Source: Merluccius polli (lineage: Eukaryota; Chordata; Actinopteri; Gadiformes; Merlucciidae). From it: 64,000 bases of DNA. The translations under genes and the position numbers were made by a program. Of the stretch, positions 32,979 through 44,445 are shown piece after piece. The stretch covers positions 350,001 through 414,000 of the forward strand of contig JAOPHQ010006259.1 in NCBI GenBank assembly GCA_030340625.1, written 5' to 3'. The notes beneath the pieces are model-generated. The model was given only the letters and a program-made list of their open reading frames with translations. It was not told the origin of the DNA and did no database searches. Every line of letters begins with the position of its first letter. Within the stretch, counting starts at the first letter, position 1.

Positions 32979-35900
32979 GCAACATCTTGTCCTCAATCTC
33001 TTTGATGATGGGACGTCTGCTCGCTCTCTCCTTCTGGAAGCCTCAACACACACGTAGACACACATACACACAGCCTCAGATCATCGGCTCTGCTCCGTGG
33101 CCTCCTTCATGTTTTGCCTTGACAAGGTTTCATCTCAATTGCTTTTTTTTTCTTTTCTCCACCCTTCCCTTCACGCTGCTACTCTGAATTATTCAGCACT
33201 CGCTGGCATTGCCAATCGCATTTGACGTCTAATGATATCATGTTGACAGAAAGATCACTGTAATTGTGGGGAAGGGGTAATGAGAAGGAACGGGGGAGCA
33301 AGCTAGGCCTCTCTGCTTAACATGCCTCTGTCTCGGTGAACTGTGACCTGCCTTATGGGTAATACAGTTATGACAACCCCTGGGCATGTACTTAAATAGC
33401 AATATCATAATCACGGTATCATAACAAGCTGTATTACTACAGCACCTTTCATGCATACTTTTTTTTAGCTGCTTCACTGCAGCTCAGACCACTATTATTA
33501 TTATTTTATTTTATATTATAGAACTGTACAATCTTTAGTGGAATACAGATTTACTCACTAGAGTTTCTAGCTGGGTATCTAGCTATAAAAGATCAGCAAA
33601 TTACTAATGACCTCAGCCAACATCGGTCTTCATAAAACATTTAAAAAATGAATAAAAAAACATTAAAAAATAAAAATGTATTTAAATAATAAATACCAAT
33701 TCCTACCTTCTTGTGTGCCATTTGAGTGATGAAAACACTGCAGTGGAAGCTAAGAATGTACTAGGGAGGAACAAAATAAAAATACTGACAAAAAAAAAAG
33801 AAGAAATTAGTAAGTAGTGTGAAATTAGAGAGATTAAAGACGTATGAGAGGGATCACATGGCTGCTTGCACTTTTTAATTATGGACCCAAAATTAAATTA
33901 CTCTGCAACCTCATACTTTATTCCAGCCAAAGGAAATTGCTCCGACCAAGTGACAGCCCTCGTGTGATTAACCCCCCCCCCCTCTCCATTTTGCATGCTC
34001 AAGACAAAGGAGCTGTTGTCATTTCAGGGCCGGAATCCAGAAAGTTTGGCGAACCGTCGGTCACTGACTGAGGTACACACAGGTACAATAGCTTCTCAAG
34101 TACTGCAAGGCACCAATCTTTAAAAAAATACAACCGTCTGTTTCCGGCTCTAGTGGTAAACCAGTTCACTTCTGTTCTGTAAAAAAAAGTATCGATTACT
34201 GTTAGCAGACAAGCCCCAGACATTTCATTACAGACTATTTTCGACAAGTGATTCCTTCTTGTTATGTATACATCACACCCTGCAGCTAGTACAAACCAAT
34301 GACTGTCCAGTGCAAAACATCTCATTGTCACTTGTTGAAAGATTTGATTTTAACTTGACTTTAATCTGTCTGCTATTTTGTGTGTGACATCAGATCACAC
34401 AGGCTGACAGTGTAGACAACATACTAACTTTGGTAATGGCCCAATGACTAAACATGGAGGTAACATTGTGTACATAACAGGGACACAATAATTGAGCTCA
34501 CTGTCAATGCCAGCATATTCTGTTTGTCCTTGTTTGTTATGAATATGTATGTGTAAAACTAGATCATTATGCATCATAGGATGCTAGGTGTCTCTGCAGC
34601 AATGAAAAAGCAAAAAATAAATAAAGCATATGAAGTATTTAAAGATTAAGGGAGGTGAAAAGTCCAAAGACTATACAAATCTTTGCAACACTTCAGAACA
34701 TGTTTGTTTTTTGATGCGTTGGCTCCAAAAAATGTCCTCACATGAAATTTGTTTCACAGTGTGTTGTAAAGGAATATTAAATCAATATGTATGTGTAAAC
34801 TTTAGGCTTGGGTTATGTGTGTGTGAGTGTGTTCCATGTCTGAACAGGAAACACAGGGGACTGGGTGTTTGTCTGCTAGCTTAAAAGGCTAAATATCAAA
34901 CATTTAACACAAACTATTCTTTTTGGCATACTCACTCAGGGAAAAGCACATGGGCAAGCAGGTGTTTTTTGTTGAGTTAATTATGCTATTTTTCTTTTCA
35001 GACTAAATGGCATCTTCCACTCAACTTGAACTACAAAACTTAAAATAACCTCCAAAACCAGAACCCAAGGGGACTGGAGTAGAAAAAAAGATAAAAAATA
35101 ATCTGATCCCCCCCCCCCAAATAAAAAGAGTCTGAACAAATCTTTGTCTGATACGAATATGTCTGAGACAATATTTTCTCACATTCATTTCTTTTCTCTT
35201 CAGAGAAACCTTCTTTTCTCTTCAGAGTTGACCTCAGTCAACTTCACGCCATGCGCTCATACAAGTTTAGGCTTTTTGTATTGCTCTATTTCAAAGTATT
35301 GAAAAGCTTATATTCAGCGTAAAAGGAAAGCCCAGCCTCAATGGTGAGATTGCACAAGTCCCATGCATTACAATGGCACAATTTGTCGGAATTAACATCT
35401 GTTGCTGAGGTCATATTTGTAACATTAAACATTACTTCATGTATGTTTATCCTCCACAGTCATTTTTCCACCTCTTCTCTAAACCACTCCTTAGGGTAAT
35501 GTAAAACAATAGGTAGGTAATGACACTAGAGCGACTAGCACTGCGCAGAATAAACCGAGTGGGACTTGGGCTTTATCCCATTACCTTGCCCCAAAAGGTT
35601 TTTTTTTTCGTTGCTTTTTTTTGTAAAATGAATTTAATTACAGAAGTGAGTGGGACTGAGTGGTCCCAACAACATATTTTAGTATTACTGCCCTTCCACC
35701 AAAAATCATCTTGTGAAATGTGTCCTAGCTCATTTCAATCTTCCACTTTAGATGAAAACAGAAACAGTGAATTGTTTTTTTCCCCCAGCATCAGAGGGGT
35801 AAAAACAGCTCCCATACTACCAGCTCCCACCTCCCAGTGCAATTAAATTGGTATTGGGTTCGAAACTGCCAATGACAAAATGATGCATTGCACTTTTGCT

Positions 35901-37212
35901 AAATTGTACAAAAACTATGGCTCAGAAATACTTCCATAGAGGGTCATTCTCAAGATTATCTTTGACTGCCTAGGATTGGCAGCAAAGAGAAGACAATTCT
36001 GTATCTAATATCACACAATGATTTGGAGTAAAACAACACAGCGAAACAAGAAAAGTAAGGAACATTTCAGGAGCTTTTTATTTGGTGTGTTATGTGACAG
36101 GAGCCTAAAGGAGCAAGGAAAGAGTGCAGCATAACTCTAATAGTATAACTGCACAAATGGGCCCCATTAAATCCCTATGCGCCTCCGCCTGCACCCCCTT
36201 TCTGATTGAAATGAGGTACAAGAAACTCTGTCGCTGAGACAAAATGGAGCTGAATAAAACTGGGCCAGAGTGACTGACAAGTGGCTCCAAATGAAATAAA
36301 TCAGGGGAGAAAAAAAACCCCTTGTTGTGAGAAGAGACAACGCTTTCCCCACAAAATGTGTTTAACCAAAGAAAGATAAAAGACAAAAAACAACTCTTAC
36401 TTTCCCAGGCCTGCTTCATTACCAAGAAAAACCCTCCTGCATGGTGGCAGTTCAGTACTTTTTAATTCGCACAAGTGAGTTTTCTTACAAGACTCTTGCA
36501 ATTCATCTCTAAACTCAACACCTATATTTCCTGCAAAGAAGAGCAATAAAATAATAGAGGGGTTTTGTTTTTAACAAAAAAACATTTATCCATGAATGTC
36601 GATGGGTGGGTGATTGTGTGCGTGCATGTGCATTTTGTGTGTGTGGAAATGTTATTATGAAAATGATTTTAGTTCCACGGTTGTATAACGTATATGGCTT
36701 TTGGGAGGGGGGGGCGGATTAAATAAGCTGCTATGGCTGTGCGCTGCTGAGTTATTGACCTATCGAGGACCTGCAATGGACTGGACTTACAGATATAAAA
36801 TGAAAGAATAAATAGATTGACAGAAGAATGATCTTGTGATATTGTAAAATACAGCTTATGATTGCAGTGTTAAATAGGACAACCTGAATCACTACCTGGT
36901 TTTTGAGTAGTTCACAGACACGTATTGGCAATCCTCCCTGGTTGCAGTGCTCTTTACTACAAACAGCAAGAAAAGAAATCAGGCAGGGGACCGGCACACA
37001 ATTCGCCATATCACAGAACAGAAAACAGAAAAGCAAATAACTTAAAAACATGATATAACATGAGAGTGGTCGCCAGTGACTCCAGCTATGAGTAGAAGGG
37101 AAGTGGTTTTAATAATAACAGTACACATATTTAGTGCTAAAACATATATATTGTGTAATCGATCCAATTAATGATACTGTTGTTCTGTTTTTTTAAGACT
37201 ATAAGAAATAAG
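32979..37212. other. Intergenic sequence, nothing recognised
   Basis: About 4.2 kb without a recognisable exon, LINE, SINE or DNA element. C-tracts lie at 33970-33982 and 35108-35118. AT-rich runs lie at 33640-33690. Sequence around 36080-36440 is complex and repeat-free. Confidence 0.45.
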
Positions 37213-37233
37213 TCTCTCTCTCTCTCTCTCTCT
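37213..37233. repeat. (CT)n microsatellite
   Basis: Ten CT dinucleotides. Confidence 0.9.
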
Positions 37234-38749
37234 CGAGCAGTTAATGGAAATGTGCTATTTGTTGTATTTTTAAATGCTGTATAAATATTGTACCTTCATC
37301 ATTTTTATTGCAGTTGATATGGAAATTCATTTCTCTTTATTCTTTATTTTTATATTTTTTATTTCGTTTAGTTGTATTTGTGTCATATTGTTTCCAAGAA
37401 TAATACAGATGTGTTTAAAGATATTATTAGTATTTTAAAGCAAATAACATGAAGGGTGTCTTTAAAAGTAAAACCAACACATGCCCTAGTGTCACCCTTA
37501 GAGGGAGATCACAGGCGAGGCAGCAGCAGCTGCTGTTGTGCTCAACCTGTGACTTGGCACGGTGACCTTACCACATGGCTGCTGTTAGGAGAGGTAACAC
37601 CATCGCTCCCATGAGGCCTTTCACATACACCTTACCCCGCCAAGACGAGGATGATCATCACCCATGGTGGAATCAAGGGGATTCACCCTGATTCCTTTTA
37701 AATACCAGCACATTATAAGGAGAGAAAAGAGCAAGAAAAGAAAAAAAACCCACACAGGTTTTTAATTATGTCTGTGTGTCCGCTTGAGTTTAACCTTTTA
37801 AGGTCAACACATTCTGGGGAGTGAACTTCACGCAATGCCTCGAGACGGGACGCAATATGTCACAGATGCTTAGCATTCACCACCAGGGTCCAGGGGAACA
37901 CCACAGCGTTGTTTCTGCACTGCACGGGGTGGGGTGGGGTTGGCAGGGGCGAAGGGTGGGGTGAGCTGGGTGGGGAGTTGAAGGCGAAAAAACACGCTCA
38001 AAGCTCAGGGAGGATTTATCATTGGGCTCCCTCCACGGCGGCGTGCTCACCCACGCTAGATTACATGTCAAAAGTGGCACAGCAAGCAGATATTTCAGCC
38101 AATAAGTGAGGGGTGGAGGGGGGGGGGGGGGGGGAGGAGAGATGGGGAGAGCGATGGGGTTGGGGTGTGGGTGTCTTGTCTTGTCTTGGGAGCAATATTG
38201 CGGAGGCTTCGTGGAGTTTGAGGAGAATTGGCGGCGACCCTTGACCCCATTGTTCTGAGTGATGGCTGACCATAAACCTGTCCGACATAATCCGGGGGTA
38301 AACAGGATTATAGCGCCGCAAGGAGTGAGATACTTAGAATGGAGTGCAACCTGCTTAGCAACGTACCACGGTAGCTATGGTTGCATCACTCAACTACACG
38401 CATGGCAACATCAGATTAGTGGACAAATCATAGCAGACAAGTACTCATGTAATGGAGTATACACACGTACACACAGACAAATATACACAAGTGATTGTCT
38501 TGGGAGTAAATAATCATTATTTATGTCAAGTTAGTCCTGTATTGCTCAACTAGAGGGATGGGGCTTACTTTTTTCTGAAGATTATATCTGAAATAAGAAA
38601 TAAATTCAGCAAGATTAATTTCCTGCACAACAGACGCCATCCATCAGGCACATGGAATACATGATACAAAAAAAGCATATGAGCATGACCAGAAAGTAAT
38701 TAAACCATCCCTTGACAGTAGTCAAGTTAATAAGGTTTTTGGGGGTTTT
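37234..38749. other. Intergenic sequence with G-rich block
   Basis: A G-rich tract lies at 37925-38160, including a pure G run at about 38119-38135. Repeated GTCTT steps lie at 38172-38186. No exon is supported. Confidence 0.45.
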
Positions 38750-38985
38750 CAAGAGATTCAAAAGATTTTATTTGTCACATATACATACAAGTAGCCTACA
38801 TATAGGGAAATATTGTTGCGTCAAACTCCCAGGCAGTGAAATTAATAGCTTAGCTATGAACAAAATACTAGATACAAATATACCAAAATATATACCTAAA
38901 TGTACAAAAGAATATAGAACGAGGTCAAAACCTAGTATGTGGCTGGACCGTGAATCCATCTTTAGCGCTCGATAGATTCAGAATG
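38750..38985 (-). mobile_element. Possible LINE 3' untranslated tail, minus strand
   Basis: The plus strand reads GATTCAAAAGATTTTATTTG then TCACATATACATACAAGTAG, the reverse complement of a 3' end frequent in fish LINEs (CTATGTGACAAATAAAA.CTTTGAATC). It could be the tail of the LINE relic at 40479-42010, with the middle deleted. Family not assigned. Confidence 0.45.
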
Positions 38986-39566
38986 AATGGCAGTCAATAA
39001 ACAGAGCGCTTGTAAACGCTCAAGGTACGTGTCCACAGGATCCGTCATTTCCACTCCTCCCATTCACTGTGTATGTGAGCAGCCCTGCAATGCATTTAAG
39101 CGGTGGGCCAACAAGATATTTAATGTATTTAGACGATCCCTATGGAGGGGAGGACCCATTTTGTTTAAATTTATCGGGAACTTCGTCCAAGTTACTTTTT
39201 CCGGCAAAGAGAGCGGGTCCCTTCATGCATGACGTATTTGTAGTCATCATCCAATAGCATACTTGGAAAAGTGCTGGAGAAGGAGAAGGGAACCAGGTCA
39301 CAGAGTTAAATGCCTCAATCCCAGTTTTTATTAAATCAACGAGTGAACTCTCACACAAATACGTGTAGGTTGTATTATTGAACATTTTCAAATGTACAAC
39401 CACATTTTACTGTCAACGAAAGTAAAATAAAAAATAGATATGCATTCAACATTGTTTTGCACATTAGCTTCATTGTACTTGCTTGTCGTGACATCTTGAA
39501 TCTGGGGATTGTTGACAGAAAGTTGACAGTCTAATTATTTAGCTTGATAAAACACAAAAAAATGAA
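38986..39566. other. Unassigned sequence, possibly a MITE relic
   Basis: The stretch AAGGTACGTGTCCACAGGAT then CCGTCATTTCCACTCC at 39022-39057 resembles Harbinger-type MITE ends, but no partner end was found. The open frames (81 and 87 codons) have no domain. Confidence 0.35.
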
Positions 39567-39574
39567 GTCTGCAC

Positions 39575-40470
39575 TAGGGATGAGCGAGTACAGCATTATC
39601 TGTATCTGTATCTGTTAACCATATGAATTATCTGTATTTGTATCTGTACTCGGAGTGGGCGGGGCCTAACCCGGAAGTGGGCGGGATTTAACCCGGAAGT
39701 GGGTCGGGTTGTCTTGAAATGAGCGAGGTTTTAACCGGTATGTTATTTTAAGCATGCAATTGATATGGGTTGATCAGAAATTGTTATTTATTGCTGATTA
39801 GAAAACTATTTACAGAACAGCATCAGCATTGAAAAAAACAAACAAAAACTCCAACGACCGGCAGGGAGAGGGAGAGAGAGAGTGTGTGTGTGTGTGTGTA
39901 GCTTGATTTCCAATATTTATACCACTACTAGCTTTATTTTTTCACGAAATACAGGAAGAAAGTGTCGGACACCGTGCGTGAAGTAAAAAAAAACTGGTTA
40001 GAGCCAGGCAGCCAGATGACGGTTAAAAAAAGAAAAAGAAAAAAAAATCTCCGACAGGCAGAGACGCAACGCGAGTCGGCACCACGTCTGAACGAACCCA
40101 CGTTTACCAGAACTCTACTGGTTCATAAGTACCAACCTAAGTAATAACAAACCTGAAGCTGAAGAAACCCTATCCATTAACGGAAAACGACCCGCGAACC
40201 TGATATGAGTGACTGAGGGAGAGACAGAAAGCTGTTCTGTGTGTGAGTCACACACAGTGGGTTGTGTGGGACACAACAACACATCTGCGTTGTGTAGGGG
40301 AGGGGCGCTGTAGCCTATCACAGAACGCTGACAGTCAGCTACCCAATGAGGATTTTCATTCAATCCGAGCACAGATATTGACTTGTATTACTTGTATAAT
40401 ACTCGTACTCGGCAAAAGTGCTTTATCCGTACCGGATACTCGTTTCAGCCGAGTATCCGGCTCAACTCTA
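39575..40470 (+). mobile_element. hAT-type element copy A with exact 8-bp target duplication
   Basis: The 896-bp element starts TAGGGATGAGCGAGTACAGC and ends CGAGTATCCGGCTCAACTCTA, flanked by GTCTGCAC on both sides (39567-39574, 40471-40478). Short imperfect termini and an 8-bp duplication indicate hAT. It carries GTATCTG repeats at the left, a (GT)n run at 39884-39899 and an open frame ending at 40144 whose last 60 codons have the same translation as in copy B. That peptide contains MTVKKRKRKKN and is not recognised. Copy B lies inverted at 42068-42921. Confidence 0.9.
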
Positions 40471-40478
40471 GTCTGCAC

Positions 40479-40567
40479 ACCCTGCCACATGCGTCTGGAG
40501 TCATGTTGCTGGAACTGCGATTCCGCTCTGTCCCTATAGCGTAGCTTCGCATCCCATATATCCTTCC
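40479..40567 (-). mobile_element. LINE ORF2 segment between endonuclease and reverse transcriptase (part 2 of split relic)
   Basis: On the minus strand it reads RKDIWDAKLRYRDRAESQFQ and QHDSRRMWQGVQ, the well-known fish LINE linker (..R.AKR.YRDKVE..F...D.RRMWQG.QT). It continues the relic at 41247-42010 and is separated from it only by Harbinger copy 2. At the other side it stops at hAT copy A. Confidence 0.85.
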
Positions 40568-40570
40568 TTA

Positions 40571-41243
40571 TGCCCCTTGCCCACTGCATCTGTTCGTCAA
40601 CGGACGACGGAAGGCGTGTCTGACGGATGGGGGAGTGGAATTTGCCGACGGAGCCAGACGCAGCCAGACGCAGCCAGCAGCCAATCAAATCGCTTCTTAC
40701 AAAAACAAAGCCGCGTTCTTCCTGCATTTTGTTATTGCTCTTTTGTATTGCAAGATGGATCCCATCGTTGCAATATATTCCGATATACATAAATCGAAAA
40801 TAATCCAAAACATTATGTTACCTGGTTCCCCCACCTCCAGTGACAACTCTCGCCACGCCAGGTCCCTGCGATTGGTGTCCCTGTATGTGTATAAAGACTG
40901 GTCGTAGTATAGGGCGATTACCCACAGCGATTATTAGTTTGTCCTCCATTATTAAATCCCCCGCTGCCGGCCACCTTTTTTGACATACGTATGTGTTTTC
41001 CCGGGTTGTACCACAAAGGTGATTTCATTGGGCAGAGTCCAAGTAGCGTCACCGGACATATATTTGCATAATGCGATCTGATTGGCTGACAGATCCGTCG
41101 CGGCCTGAAAAGTTAAAATTTTCTCAACTTCTCAACGCAAGCGACGGAGCCGACGCAACGGACGGAGCCACAATGCATTGCGGCTCCGCCCCATTCAAAG
41201 TCAATGGGATGCGTCAACGGACGGATGCAGTGGGCACGGGCCG
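40571..41243 (-). mobile_element. PIF/Harbinger-type non-autonomous element, copy 2 (inverted)
   Basis: The 673-bp element has ends TGCCCCTTGCCCACTGCATC and GATGCAGTGGGCACGGGCCG and is flanked by TTA on both sides (40568-40570, 41244-41246). It is highly similar to copy 1 at 26428-27095 along its whole length in inverted orientation, including the remnant MADF-like exon. It is inserted inside a LINE relic. Confidence 0.92.
40822..40949 (-). pseudogene. Remnant first exon of the Harbinger MADF-like protein, frameshifted
   Basis: It begins MEDKLIIAVGNRPI as in copy 1, then shifts frame. The expected segment is visible in another frame as YYDQSLYTYRDT. So each copy in this window is broken at the same place but in a different way. 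Confidence 0.7.
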
Positions 41244-41246
41244 TTA

Positions 41247-42010
41247 GCCTGTAGGACACCACTTTATATTCCTCTGTATCTCTGCTCACCCCGCTAGTCT
41301 CGCATTGTACACTGCAATGTGAGCACTCGGCCCGGCCCGGATAGATCTGTTGGTTTCTGGTTGGGAAAAGACTTGGGACAGATGGGACAATGTTTTTTCC
41401 ACGGTTGCTATGAAGCTGGTCATTACTTCAGCAAACTCGCAGACGTCGTCGGAGCTGGATGGAACATATCCCAGTCTATGTCACTCAGGGCCGCCAGAAG
41501 CGTAGCCTCTGACTGGGTAGACCAAAGCTTGACCTGATTTGCCAAAATGTAGGAGAGATCCAGTCTTGTACCTGTCCTTGATGGGTGTGTAGCAGTGGTC
41601 CAGTGTTTTGCCCTTCCTAGTAGGACATTTATGTGCTGAAAAAGGCTTGGCATAAGGTTTGCCTTTTTGAAGTCCCCCGCCATGATGAGGGCAGCATCCG
41701 GGTTAAGTCCGGTTAAGGTGGATTTAACGGACTCCGTTGTTCTGTCTATGCGGATGACGGAGTGATGTTCCCCTGGTTGAATTGCTTGGTCCAGCACTGA
41801 GGGGGATCTCAGTCACGTCTCAGTCAGGACCAAAGACTGGACGTTTTGCGAGCAGGACACTGGGCAGGGGTGGACGGTGAGCCTGAACTCTCAGCCTATT
41901 CCAAATTCAAGCACACCTGCCCCTACGCCTCTCTTTCCTCATCGCATCGGGGATGCCGCCATTGTTGCTGTTCTGACGGATTTCCTCCGGCCATGACGAG
42001 GCAACACATT
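41247..42010 (-). mobile_element. LINE endonuclease-region relic (part 1 of split relic)
   Basis: Read on the minus strand from about 42010: GIPDAM (start of the endonuclease region), LNPDAALIMAGDFKKANL (the GDFN-type motif with N to K), then AALSDIDWDMFHPA, DDVCEFAEVMTSFIATV and TEEYKVVSYR at the edge of Harbinger copy 2. The order fits an L2/CR1-type ORF2. Stops and frameshifts are scattered, and the catalytic Asn of GDFN is changed, so it is dead. Clade is uncertain. Confidence 0.82.
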
Positions 42011-42067
42011 TCTGGTCGTGAACTCTGTTAGTTAAGTGTGAACCATGGTCCAAAAGATTGCTGTGAC

Positions 42068-42921
42068 TAGAGTTGAGCCGGATACTCGGCTGAAACGAGT
42101 ATCCGGTACGGATAAAGCACTTTTGCCGAGTACGAGTATTATACGAGTAATACGAGTCAATATCTGTGCTCGGATTGAATGAAAATCCTCATTGGGTTCT
42201 GTGATAGGCTACAGCGCCCCTCCCCTACACAATGCAGATGTGTTGTTGTGTCCCGCTCTGATCACTCACACACAGAACAGCTCTCTGTCTCTCCCTCAGT
42301 CACTCAGGTTCGCGGGTCGTTTTCCGTTAATGTTTAGGGTTTCTTCAGCTTCAGGTTTGTTATTACTTAGGTTGGTACTTATGAACCAGTAGAGTTCTGG
42401 TAAACGTGGGTTCGTTCAGACGTGGTGCCGACTCGCGTTGCGTCTCTGCCTGTCGGAGATTTTTTTTTCTTTTTCTTTTTTTAACCGTCATCTGGCTGCC
42501 TGGCTCTAACCAGTTTTTTTTTACTTCACGCACGGTGTCCGACACTTTCTTGCTGTATTTCGTGAAAATATAAAGCTAGTAGTGGTATAAATATTGGAAA
42601 TCAAGCTACACACACACACACACACACACACACTCTCTCTCTCTCCCTCTCCCTGCCGGTCGTCTGAGTTTTTTTTTTTTTTTTTTCAATGCTGATGCTG
42701 TCCTGTAAATAGTTTTCTAATCAGCAATAAATAACAATTTCTGATCAACCCATATCAATTGCATGCTTAAAATAACATACCGGTTAAAACCTCGCTCATT
42801 TCAAGACAACCCGACCCACTTCCGGGTTAGGCCCCGCCCACTCCGAGTACAGATACAGATACCGATAATTCATATGGTTAACAGATACAGATACAGATAA
42901 TGCTGTACTCGCTCATCCCTA
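42068..42921 (-). mobile_element. hAT-type element copy B (inverted) with exact 8-bp target duplication
   Basis: The 854-bp element runs from TAGAGTTGAGCCGGATACTC to GAGTACTGTACTCGCTCATCCCTA-like sequence at its other end. GCTGTGAC flanks both sides (42060-42067, 42922-42929). It is closely similar to copy A in inverted orientation. It carries a longer (CA)n at the matching place (42607-42632) and an open frame (42545-42363) with a 60-residue translation identical to copy A. Confidence 0.9.
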
Positions 42922-42929
42922 GCTGTGAC

Positions 42930-43738
42930 TTTATATCTGGATATCACTGCCACTGTAAGGGGGGTGAAAGGGTTAAATTAAATGATAAAAAGAAAGAACT
43001 AAGCACTGTCTAATGGGAGCTGCTTCAACGGTGTCTGCTGTGCCATCTTGTCATGTTTAACCGTGATACTGATTAAAATAATCCATCTTTCAGATAATTT
43101 TAAAATCCAAAAGCTGTATTTTCCGTCCACAAGTGAACCCACATGTGAAATGCTGTCTGATGAGTTTGGCATGTCGAAAACTTAAAATATAACTTGTTTG
43201 TTAAGTTCCATTTTAACGGGTATTATAATGTGATGACAGGAAAACTGAAGAAAGAAAATCGCAAAAAGCTTGAACAGTAAGAATGATTCAGAATAATCCC
43301 TACAATAACAATAGGTATCCACAGATACTCTGTGAATACCTAAAAAGCATTTTGTAATATCCACAACGTCAAAGCCTCAGCAGCATAAAAGTTTCCTTCT
43401 CAGAAGAAGGGAACTGTTATAAGAAAATATAATACGGCTGTTTGGTCCATATTACCTTTACCTGGCTGCCCTTGTTTCTTTCAGCCTTAGTTTCAAATGC
43501 CACATCGGGGACATTTGAAATGGCAACATGCTGCGATCAATCAATATCAGTTTTAGTTTGCAATGTGGTGACAATGGGAACAATTTATTATTACAGTCCC
43601 CAAACCACCTCTGTGTCTCATGGCTTGTCACTTTCCATTGAATACAAAGCAATTGCACCTTTATTCCACTCTTCCAGTCCTACCCCGTTACCTCTAACAT
43701 ATACTGTATAATGTAATATATAACATGGACCAATGTAA
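42930..43738. other. Intergenic sequence, nothing recognised
   Basis: AT-rich unique sequence. No exon or repeat recognised. Confidence 0.5.
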
Positions 43739-44099
43739 GGGGCCGGTCCAACCAGACCCGATGCAATTGCGTTGCATCGCGCCACGCCGCACCCTCTCTA
43801 GTTTCTGCTTATGGGAGTTTTTTTCAATGGAAGTGCTTAAAACCAGGAAATGAAATTCCACACTAATTGCCCATCACTGAACGTCAATTGTCCAATCACA
43901 TGGCCGAACATGCGCGGCACTACGCGCTCATTTGCATAAAGTTAACTAAAGTTTCACTTTCGTCCCACCCCTTCAGCGCGTCGCAAGCCCCCACCCACAT
44001 GCGAGCATAATCCTTTGTGTCATGTGTTACCACTTCCAATACAAACTGAATGGGAGGCGTTGCCAATTGCAAGGCACCGCGTCTGGTGGGGCGGGGCTG
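43739..44099. mobile_element. Harbinger-like MITE
   Basis: The left end is GGGGCCGGTCCAACCAGACC then CGATGCAATTGCG. The right end is TGCCAATTGCAAGGCACCGC then GTCTGGTGGGGCGGGGCTG. The ends are imperfect inverted repeats centred on ACCAGAC / GTCTGGT. TAA precedes the left end; the right flank is TAG, so the 3-bp duplication is imperfect or the border is off by a base. The interior contains ATTTGCATAAAG and has no frame. Confidence 0.6.
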
Positions 44100-44109
44100 T
44101 AGACCCTTT

Positions 44110-44445
44110 TCTCAGAGGCGTCGTCGTAGGACAAACAACAGGTGTCGCCAAAAATGATAATTATGGGTCTGCTCCTTTTATATTTTAACTTGTGAAGATA
44201 ACACATTGACCATGCTGCTGTTTTGACACATACGTAAATTAAACACCTGAGCACCTACCCGATGCTAATGTTGGGGGCTACGCTTACCCCACTGTGACAG
44301 CTCTGTGAAAACGGTCCATGGTGAATGCGAGTTATCTTGAAGAGTTTAGTCTACTACCCGTGCCCTGGTACATAAAAGGAGCAGACCCATAATTAGTGTT
44401 ATGAGTGACACCTATGTTTGTCCTACGATGATGTCTCGGTGAAAA
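44110..44445. repeat. Fold-back repeat, copy 1
   Basis: Two arms of about 70 bp (44118-44185 and 44365-44440) are inverted and roughly 80% alike. They share TCGTAGGACAAACA and TAATTATGGGTCTGCTCCTT. A 180-bp spacer separates them. A related but more compact copy is at 51436-51607. No coding capacity. Confidence 0.75.
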
